Assembly (NCBI GenBank): GCA_017936985.1
Contig: JAGBEM010000164.1
Coordinates: forward strand, 1 to 10,289
DNA length: 10,289 nucleotides
Source of the DNA: Oscillospiraceae bacterium
GTDB lineage: Bacteria > Bacillota_A > Clostridia > Oscillospirales > Oscillospiraceae
Direction of reading: 5' to 3'
This document shows positions 5,482-10,289 of the stretch, in pieces. The position numbers and the translations under genes are program-made. Below the pieces are notes generated by a model. The model had not been told where the DNA came from. It made no database searches and saw only the letters and a list, made by a program, of their open reading frames with translations. Each line of letters opens with the position of its first letter. Positions within the stretch are counted from its first letter, which is position 1.

Positions 5482-5510
5482 TTGCTATATACGAACGAAT
5501 GTGCTATAAT
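5482..5510 (+). promoter_or_regulatory. Promoter of the dinB operon
   Basis: TTGCTA (5482-5487) and TATAAT (5505-5510) are 17 bp apart, and TGC before the -10 adds an extended -10. The spacer holds an SOS-box-like sequence. Transcription should start near 5517, just before the ribosome site AAGGAGGTGA at 5521-5530. Confidence 0.82.
5492..5505. promoter_or_regulatory. Candidate LexA (SOS) box at the dinB operon promoter
   Basis: CGAACGAATGTGCT matches the Bacillus subtilis DinR/LexA consensus CGAACRNRYGTTYC at 12 of 14 positions. It lies between the -35 and -10, where a bound repressor would block RNA polymerase. A further arm, GTTCGT (5511-5516), is an exact inverted copy of ACGAAC (5491-5496) on the other side of the -10, so a second half-site may take part. 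Location before a Pol IV gene supports SOS control; binding itself is inferred. Confidence 0.6.
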
Positions 5511-5535
5511 GTTCGTGAACAAGGAGGTGAGCGGC

Positions 5536-5802
5536 ATGGTGCACAATCAGCCGGTAGATGTTATATCGGTCTGCAGCGCAGGTGGGGAGATCCGGCCTTT
5601 GCGCCTTCGCATGGAAGACGAACAGCACCAGCTGCTGCGCATCGACATTGACGAAATTATCAGCATGAAGCCCATCCAGTATGTGGGCATCGAAGCCCAG
5701 ATCTTTCTTTGCAAGGCTATGGTTAAGGGCAAAGAGTGGATGTTTGAACTGAAATATACCATCCGCACCCACAGCTGGTGCCTGTTTCGGAGGGTGTACT
5801 GA
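5536..5802 (+). CDS. Unknown 88-residue protein coupled to dinB
   Basis: I do not recognise a named family. The 88-residue protein is small and soluble-looking, without signal or membrane segment. It alternates charged and hydrophobic residues in a way that suggests a compact beta-rich fold (VDVISVCSAGGEIRPLRLRM, LLRIDIDEIISMKPI, WMFELKYTIRTHSWCLF). The ATG at 5536 is chosen because AAGGAGGTGA ends 5 nt before it; the longer in-frame reading begins upstream of the promoter. It is first in the SOS-like operon, and its stop TGA shares one base with the dinB ATG, so the two are made together. This position suggests an accessory or regulatory partner of Pol IV or of DNA repair. It does not look like YolD, the small protein linked to Y-family polymerase genes in Bacillus. 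Confidence 0.82.
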   Translation: MVHNQPVDVISVCSAGGEIRPLRLRMEDEQHQLLRIDIDEIISMKPIQYVGIEAQIFLCKAMVKGKEWMFELKYTIRTHSWCLFRRVY

Positions 5803-7076
5803 TGCAGCGAGTGATCTTTCATGTGGATGCCAACTCGGCGTTCTTAAGTTGGTCGGCGGCCTATCGGGTCAAGGTTTTGGGAGAAACGGAGGATCTTCGG
5901 GATGTGCCCTCCGTGGTAGCCGGTGATAAAGAATCCCGGCACAGCATTATTCTCGCCAAAAGCGCCCCGGCCAAAAAGTACGGCATCCAGACCGGTGAGC
6001 CGCTGTTTCAGGCGCTGGAAAAATGCCCGGATCTAAAGGTCGTCCAGCCTGATTATCCTTTGTATGTGGAGGCCAGCCGCCATTTTGTGGAAATGCTGCG
6101 CCAATTTAGCCCCCAGGTACAGCAGTATTCCATCGACGAAGCCTGGGTGGACATGACCGGTACTGAGCGGCTTTGGGGACCGCCCCGGCTGGCAGCAGAG
6201 ACCATGCGCCGCCGGATCTGGGAGGAGCTGGGCTTTACTGTCAATGTGGGGATTTCCTCCAATAAGCTGCTGGCGAAAATGGCAGGGGATTTTGAAAAGC
6301 CAAATAAAGTCCATACGCTCTTTCCGGAGGAAATGGAGGCGAAAATGTGGCCCCTTCCTGTGCGTGATCTGTTTCTTGTAGGCCCTGCTACGGAGAAAAA
6401 GCTGAAGATGTTGGGCATCTATACCATCGGCGATCTGGCCAGAGCCAACCTGCAGGTCCTCAAACGCCGTTTCGGCAAGGCGGGGGAAACCATCTGGCAC
6501 TTTGCAAACGGCCGTAACGCCGACGCAGTGACCCCGGAGCCGGCAGAGAACAAGGGCTACGGAAATTCCGTCACTACCGCCCAGGATGTGCTGACCCATG
6601 ATCATGCCCACCAGGTGATCCTGAGCCTGTGCGAGACGGTTGCCAGCCGGATGCGTAAGGATGAAAAATGCGGCCGCTGCATCAGCATCCACCTGCGTAC
6701 CAACGAATTTCACCACTTTTCCCACCAGATGATGCTCCACGGCGCTACCAATATCACCGCGGAGATTTTTGAAGCCGCCTGCAAGGTTTTTGATGAAGCC
6801 TGGGACGGGGTAACGCCCCTGCGACAGCTGGGTGTGCAGATGACGAGACTGACGGATGAGCCCTACCAGCAGTATGATCTCTTTTCCGGCATGAGCCCGG
6901 AGCAGTACGAGCGCAAGCTTCGGCTGGATGAAACTGTGGATTCTCTCCGGGATAAGTTCGGAGAGGATATCATCCGCCGTGCCAAATTCGCCCAAGACCC
7001 CAATTCCCACATGGCCGGCGGTCTGGACAAAGCCCGCCGCACCGGCGTAACAAAACCCATCCCCGACGAATTTTAG
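5802..7076 (+). CDS. dinB: DNA polymerase IV (Y-family translesion polymerase)
   Basis: Pol IV copies damaged DNA at the cost of accuracy. In the 424-residue protein the palm starts with FHVDANSAFLSW (6-17), where Asp9 binds metal and Phe14 sits at the steric-gate position that excludes ribonucleotides. YSIDEAWVDMTG (109-120) supplies Asp112 and Glu113. The fingers region (SIILAKSAPAKKYGI), the thumb with two helix-hairpin-helix-like segments (VGPATEKKLKMLGIYTIGDLA, 193-213) and the little-finger domain follow. QYDLF (357-361) fits the beta-clamp binding motif. A C-terminal tail of about 60 residues after the clamp motif (KFGEDIIRRAKFAQD onward) is usual in Firmicutes homologues. The ATG at 5802 is chosen for its GGAGG site (8 nt upstream) and the one-base overlap with the upstream stop; an in-frame ATG at 5778 lies inside the 88-residue gene. 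Confidence 0.96.
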   Translation: MQRVIFHVDANSAFLSWSAAYRVKVLGETEDLRDVPSVVAGDKESRHSIILAKSAPAKKYGIQTGEPLFQALEKCPDLKVVQPDYPLYVEASRHFVEMLRQFSPQVQQYSIDEAWVDMTGTERLWGPPRLAAETMRRRIWEELGFTVNVGISSNKLLAKMAGDFEKPNKVHTLFPEEMEAKMWPLPVRDLFLVGPATEKKLKMLGIYTIGDLARANLQVLKRRFGKAGETIWHFANGRNADAVTPEPAENKGYGNSVTTAQDVLTHDHAHQVILSLCETVASRMRKDEKCGRCISIHLRTNEFHHFSHQMMLHGATNITAEIFEAACKVFDEAWDGVTPLRQLGVQMTRLTDEPYQQYDLFSGMSPEQYERKLRLDETVDSLRDKFGEDIIRRAKFAQDPNSHMAGGLDKARRTGVTKPIPDEF

Positions 7077-7079
7077 GGG

Positions 7080-7108
7080 TGGAAAACTACGACCAGGCGT
7101 TGTATAAT
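7080..7108 (+). promoter_or_regulatory. Probable promoter of the second Nudix gene
   Basis: A perfect TATAAT (7103-7108) is preceded at 17 bp by TGGAAA (7080-7085), a weak 4-of-6 match to TTGACA. It lies in the 61-nt gap after dinB, so the Nudix gene can be transcribed separately, although read-through from dinB is possible because no terminator separates them. Confidence 0.55.
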
Positions 7109-7137
7109 AAGCACAACCAATCGATTCGGAGGCATAT

Positions 7138-7602
7138 ATGTCTATTGTAACCTTCTACCGGGGCGATCCCAACGCCCCCAAGCCCACCATGCCGGCTCAT
7201 TTGGGCGCCAATGTGATTCTTACCTGCAAAGGAAAACTCCTCTTAGAGCGCCGCAGAGACTCTAATACATGGGGATTAGTCGGCGGCGGTGTCAAGAAAA
7301 GGGAAACCGAGCTGCAGGCCATTGCCCGTGAGGTTCGGGAAGAACTGGGCATCCGTATCCCACAGGATCGATTTGCCCGTTTGGCCGTCTATGGCGAGCC
7401 GGGACGCATCGCCGCATTCCGGGACGGAAGTATCTGGCGCATGGTGGTAGTCGTGTTTGGCTTAGACCTGCCGGAGGAACCGCAAATGACGATCAGCGCC
7501 GAGTCCAGAGAACTGCGATTTTTCACAAAGGAAGAACTGAAAGACATTGAGATCGTCGTCACCCACAGCGACATCGTCGAGGATTGGTTCTTAAACAAAT
7601 AA
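7138..7602 (+). CDS. Nudix hydrolase
   Basis: This 154-residue protein has a complete Nudix box at 50-72: Gly50, Glu56, Arg64-Glu65, Glu68-Glu69 and Gly71. HLGANVILTCKGKLLLERRR before it and WGLVGGGVKK at its start are typical of the fold, and RMVVVVFGLDLPEEP forms the next strands. The later residues (SRELRFFTKEELKDIEIVVTHSDIVEDWF) resemble Nudix proteins that act on nucleotide sugars or (d)NTPs, but the substrate is open. It is only distantly like the Nudix protein encoded at 3518-3976, so the two are not a recent duplication. The ATG has a GGAGG site 5 nt upstream. It follows dinB in the same direction and ends at a strong terminator. Confidence 0.9.
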   Translation: MSIVTFYRGDPNAPKPTMPAHLGANVILTCKGKLLLERRRDSNTWGLVGGGVKKRETELQAIAREVREELGIRIPQDRFARLAVYGEPGRIAAFRDGSIWRMVVVVFGLDLPEEPQMTISAESRELRFFTKEELKDIEIVVTHSDIVEDWFLNK

Positions 7603-7604
7603 GT

Positions 7605-7636
7605 AAACGCCCTGTGATTTCTCACAGGGCGTATTT
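7605..7636. terminator. Bidirectional rho-independent terminator
   Basis: A perfect 11-bp stem, ACGCCCTGTGA (7607-7617) with TCACAGGGCGT (7622-7632), loop TTTC, lies between two convergent genes that end at 7602 and 7643. T-rich sequence follows on both strands (ATTTCTG on plus, TTACTTATTT on minus), so it can serve both. Confidence 0.9.
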
Positions 7637-7642
7637 CTGTAT

Positions 7643-8524
7643 TTATCCAACACGGAATGTCAGCAGATGCTTGCCGGTCTGACCGACCTCAATGCGTCGG
7701 ATGCCGGGCTTTTCTTCCCAGATGTGATTGGTGTCTGTCCGGTCAGAAGTGCCGCACCAGGGCTCGATACAGATCACAGACATCTTACCCGGGGCTCCCC
7801 ACAGACAGAGGTTATCAAAGCCTTCAATGCCCAGTTCCATAAAATGGCCGGAACGCTCGGATTTCAGAGTAATGGTATTTGCACACATATTACTGTACAG
7901 CCGGGGACCGCCGTCAAAGAAATGCTCATCCAGAGGAATCTCTGTTTCCCCAACCAACACGGGAATTTCCTTGCCGGTCAGCAGACGGGTGTGATTTTCC
8001 AGCTCCATCTGATTCAAATTCTGGGGAACATCGAACAGCAGGCTGTAATCATCGCCGCTTTCGCCCAGTTCAATGGGGCAATAGAAACCGGGATGGGCAC
8101 CCAAACAATAGTAAACAGGTTTATTATCCTCGTTGATCACATAGAAGTGCTGCAGCACCTTATCGCCATCCAATGTGAATTCCACCTGGAACCGGAATTC
8201 GTAGGGGAAATACCGGCGTGTATAGTCGGTAGCTTTCAGCTCCAGCAGGATTTTTTTGTCGGAATGTTCCACCAAGGCGAACTCCATATCGTTGGCAAAT
8301 CCATGCATCATAGCGGGATATACCTTTCCGCCTACGATGATCCGGTCATGGGCGATCCGGCCAGGGTTGGGGAACAACAGCATCGTATGGTGAGCAAAAG
8401 TTTCTGTGCCGGGCTGCCAGATGTATTCTATCTCCAGTTCCTTGGAATAAACACTTTGCAGCTCTGCGCCCAGGGAACAGACGCGGATGCTGATTTTTTC
8501 ATTACTCAGTTCATAGTATTGCAT
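7643..8524 (-). CDS. Aldose 1-epimerase-family protein (LacX-type)
   Basis: This 293-residue protein belongs to the galactose-mutarotase-like superfamily, which interconverts alpha and beta anomers of sugars or binds them. Markers are SLGAELQSVYS (17-27), EYIWQPG (33-39), LFPNPGRI (50-57), MHGFAND (73-79, His74), LGAHPGF (141-147, His144) and CIEPWCG (252-258, Glu254). The two His and the Glu match the catalytic set of mutarotases. The sequence is closest in style to the LacX/YeaD-like branch, where the true substrate is mostly unknown. Length is normal, with no signal peptide. Its GAGGTG site overlaps the stop of the DUF2877 gene 9 nt upstream, so it is the second gene of a coupled pair. No lac or gal genes are adjacent in the window. 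Confidence 0.92.
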   Translation of the reverse strand: MQYYELSNEKISIRVCSLGAELQSVYSKELEIEYIWQPGTETFAHHTMLLFPNPGRIAHDRIIVGGKVYPAMMHGFANDMEFALVEHSDKKILLELKATDYTRRYFPYEFRFQVEFTLDGDKVLQHFYVINEDNKPVYYCLGAHPGFYCPIELGESGDDYSLLFDVPQNLNQMELENHTRLLTGKEIPVLVGETEIPLDEHFFDGGPRLYSNMCANTITLKSERSGHFMELGIEGFDNLCLWGAPGKMSVICIEPWCGTSDRTDTNHIWEEKPGIRRIEVGQTGKHLLTFRVG

Positions 8525-8533
8525 ATTAGCACC

Positions 8534-9397
8534 TCATAAGTAGATTATTTTTGCTGCGATCAGCAGCCCAAGCAGCATTTCTGAACCGGAGCTGCTGCCG
8601 ATTTCCAGCATTGGTTCTATGTCCAGTGGGATCTTGCCGGAAAGTCCGTGCAAGATGTTGTCTAAACGGGAAAATTCTCCACCTTCCGCGACGGCTTGCA
8701 AGTACGCCGCGCTGATCGCATTGGTGTTGATGGGGGCGTATTTTATAACTGCTTCTGTCAGCGCTTTAGTAGAAACTGCATACGGCGCAAGGCGTAAAAG
8801 TCCATACATCAGGCCCAATATAACATCATCAGCTGACGGGGTCAAGCCGACACCCATCCCGATCAAAGCATTAACAGCAGCGGTTATTGCTTCCAGGTTT
8901 GCTGTACGCATTGCCTGGATCAGCTCTAAAAGTAGAGGATATGCGATTTGGCATACCGGATTGGTTGTTTCGTAGATCTGTGTGGCACCATATATCAGGG
9001 GGGCACACAGAGAGGATATACTTCGGGGTTTACTTTTTGTATGAAGCATCTGCGCACATCTTTGAATCAATGCTGGTAGCAGGGGAGAAAAAGAAATATG
9101 TGTTCCAACTTCTTCCGAATGAAGCTTCACAATCGCACCGGGCAGACGCAGTTCGCCGTTCATAAGGTGGACAGGCTGACCCTCTTTTAAACCAATAGAT
9201 GTCAAAAAACCCACATTATCTATCCCAATACCTACCGGCGTGGTACCAATGGAAGCGTTGGTTAGTTGAAAAATGCGGTCAGAAAGTCGAAAATAGATAC
9301 CTTTTGATGTCGCCAACAAAATTTCTCCCTTTGAATCGCTTTGTAAAAGTGGATAAAAATATTGGGAAAACATCATTATTCCATCCAAAGCTATCAT
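8534..9397 (-). CDS. DUF2877-domain protein (AllH-like)
   Basis: This 287-residue protein shows the DUF2877 signature GMGVGLTPSADDVILGLMYG (180-199); related proteins have GxGxGLTPSGDD. E. coli AllH, of this family, is part of the oxamate carbamoyltransferase that works with an FdrA-like protein and a YlbE-type protein in allantoin breakdown. None of those partners is visible here, so the name indicates family rather than reaction. The N-terminal half is beta-rich and the C-terminal half helical and Ala/Leu-rich, without true membrane segments. The ATG at 9395-9397 is chosen: AGGTG lies 6 nt before it, while an in-frame GTG at 9404-9406 overlaps that site. An ATG pair a few codons later is also possible. 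It is first in a unit with the epimerase-like gene and divergent from the AraC regulator. Confidence 0.8.
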   Translation of the reverse strand: MIALDGIMMFSQYFYPLLQSDSKGEILLATSKGIYFRLSDRIFQLTNASIGTTPVGIGIDNVGFLTSIGLKEGQPVHLMNGELRLPGAIVKLHSEEVGTHISFSPLLPALIQRCAQMLHTKSKPRSISSLCAPLIYGATQIYETTNPVCQIAYPLLLELIQAMRTANLEAITAAVNALIGMGVGLTPSADDVILGLMYGLLRLAPYAVSTKALTEAVIKYAPINTNAISAAYLQAVAEGGEFSRLDNILHGLSGKIPLDIEPMLEIGSSSGSEMLLGLLIAAKIIYL

Positions 9398-9417
9398 AAA
9401 ACACACCTAAATAGTTC

Positions 9418-9446
9418 TTGATTTTTCTGCACGTATATTGTAGAAT
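9418..9446 (+). promoter_or_regulatory. Promoter of the AraC-family gene
   Basis: TTGATT (9418-9423) and TAGAAT (9441-9446) are 17 bp apart, 36 nt before the ATG. A 7-bp inverted repeat, TCTGCAC (9426-9432) and GTGCAGA (9462-9468), brackets the -10 and could be an operator. I found no convincing promoter for the divergent minus-strand pair in the same 84-bp gap. Confidence 0.65.
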
Positions 9447-9481
9447 ATTATCAAAAGCAGAGTGCAGAGAGGAGCTAAATC

Positions 9482-10289
9482 ATGGAGCTAAGCAAAGCAA
9501 ATCCGTTTATCCGGTTCGCGGATAAGCTGCGGTTTGAGTTTCAGCGAGGGCCGTCAAAAACCTATGACTGTCGTTTTCTGTACACTTTTGATGGCGAAGC
9601 TGTTGTGCAGGTCGAAGGTGTCGACTATTCCGTGAGCCGCGGCAGCTTGATCATGTTTCAGTCTAACACCCAGTACACCATCTATCCAAAACAAGCTGTG
9701 GACATGATCGTTTTGGATTTTGATTTTACGCAGGATTATAGCGACAATGATGGTTTTTTGATACCGTGTCCCATATCCTCATTTCTTCCGGGTAACGCCC
9801 ACAGCGCCGTATCTTTCTCAGATGCTCCGCTGTACAACGCACCGGTATATTTCGATAATGTGACTTTTTTGGAGGCTGAATTGCAGGAGATCCTTTCCGA
9901 GTTCCAGGAAAAGCGGCTTCTGTATGCCAGCAAGGTGTCAACGATTTTCAAATCTATCCTGGTGGACTTGGCACGGCACAGCAATCTGGGCAGCAAGAGC
10001 GATACTGTGATCACCCAGATCATGCAGTATATCGATGCCAATATCTCAGGGCAGATCACAAACGGCGAGATTGGTGCGTATTTCAATTACAACCCCAATT
10101 ATCTCAACCGACTGATGCTGCGTCACACCGGCAAAACGCTTCACCAATATGTTTTGCAGCAGCGGATCGCCCTTTCACTGAAGTTGATCCAAACCAGCGA
10201 TATGACCATTAAAGAAATCGCTATGTCCCTTGGCTTTAACAGTCCATCCCATTTCTCCTATTGCTTTAAAAAAGAAACAGGCTTTTCTC
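9482..10289 (+). CDS. AraC-family transcriptional regulator (3' end outside the window)
   Basis: 269 residues are visible and the frame is open to the window edge. Residues about 15-100 form a cupin-like sensing domain with beta-type sequence (YDCRFLYTFDGEAVVQVEGV, YSVSRGSLIMFQSNTQYTIY), the usual ligand-binding half of AraC regulators. Residues 176-269 contain the two helix-turn-helix units: ITNGEIGAYFNYNPNYLNRL with a TGKTLHQYVLQQRI linker, then MTIKEIAMSLGFNSPSHFSY and FKKETGFS, just short of the usual family end. The ATG at 9482 has a GGAG site 7 nt upstream. AraC proteins often control the gene next door, and here it diverges from the DUF2877-epimerase pair, which is the likely target. 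The ligand is unknown; a sugar is a guess based on the epimerase. Confidence 0.92.
   Translation, partial: MELSKANPFIRFADKLRFEFQRGPSKTYDCRFLYTFDGEAVVQVEGVDYSVSRGSLIMFQSNTQYTIYPKQAVDMIVLDFDFTQDYSDNDGFLIPCPISSFLPGNAHSAVSFSDAPLYNAPVYFDNVTFLEAELQEILSEFQEKRLLYASKVSTIFKSILVDLARHSNLGSKSDTVITQIMQYIDANISGQITNGEIGAYFNYNPNYLNRLMLRHTGKTLHQYVLQQRIALSLKLIQTSDMTIKEIAMSLGFNSPSHFSYCFKKETGFS

Noticed and set aside
5415..5546. Longer start for the GNAT protein
   Set aside because: The extra 44 codons would run through its own promoter and the divergent dinB promoter; the GTG at 5414 has a good ribosome site.
6033..7010. 325-codon minus-strand open frame
   Set aside because: It is antisense to dinB, with no ribosome site and low-complexity residues typical of a shadow frame.
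7667..8539. 290-codon plus-strand open frame
   Set aside because: It is the mirror frame of the epimerase-like gene, which has its catalytic motifs and a proper start.

Overview
The window looks like chromosome from a low-to-moderate-GC Gram-positive anaerobe. The most likely source is a Clostridia member of the Oscillospiraceae/Ruminococcaceae type. The grounds are strong AGGAGG-type ribosome binding sites, extended -10 promoters, a MurQ/BadF-type amino-sugar salvage pair, a clostridial-style tmRNA tag starting with Asp, a Bacillus/Clostridium-like SOS box, and many short, tightly packed operons. Taxonomy is inferred from style, not from a marker gene.

Layout. (1) 1-1358, plus strand: the end of murQ (N-acetylmuramic acid 6-phosphate etherase) overlaps by 8 nt a gene fusing an XRE-type DNA-binding domain to a BadF/BadG-family amino-sugar kinase, followed by a clear terminator. 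(2) 1391-1871, minus: a small membrane-anchored protein of unknown function with its own promoter. (3) 1908-2427: the tmRNA gene (ssrA, minus strand), its terminator, and 171 bp further on a second exact 22-bp copy of the tmRNA 3' end. Between them lie stacked hairpins, suggesting the scar of an element that used ssrA as attachment site. (4) 2469-5467, minus: two abutting transcription units. GNAT acetyltransferase, HAD phosphatase and Nudix hydrolase are coupled through 1-4 nt overlaps. Then smpB and a cyclophilin lead directly into ssrA, so the trans-translation protein and its RNA lie side by side. (5) 5482-7076, plus: divergent from the GNAT gene, a promoter with an SOS-box-like site drives an 88-aa unknown protein translationally coupled to dinB (DNA polymerase IV). 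(6) 7080-7632: a second Nudix gene with its own promoter, and a bidirectional terminator. (7) 7643-9397, minus: a coupled pair, a DUF2877 (AllH-like) protein and a LacX-type aldose 1-epimerase-like protein. (8) 9418-10289, plus: a divergent AraC-family regulator, cut by the window edge.

How it fits together. The centre is a quality-control and stress neighbourhood: ribosome rescue (smpB/ssrA), protein folding (cyclophilin), two Nudix enzymes that may clean nucleotide pools, a HAD phosphatase and a translesion polymerase. The left edge is cell-wall amino-sugar recycling with a regulator built into the kinase. The right edge is carbohydrate or small-molecule metabolism of unknown substrate, probably controlled by the divergent AraC regulator. 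Points most worth a second look are the HTH-kinase fusion, the ssrA 3'-end duplication, the unknown SOS-linked dinB partner and the DUF2877 protein without its usual partners.
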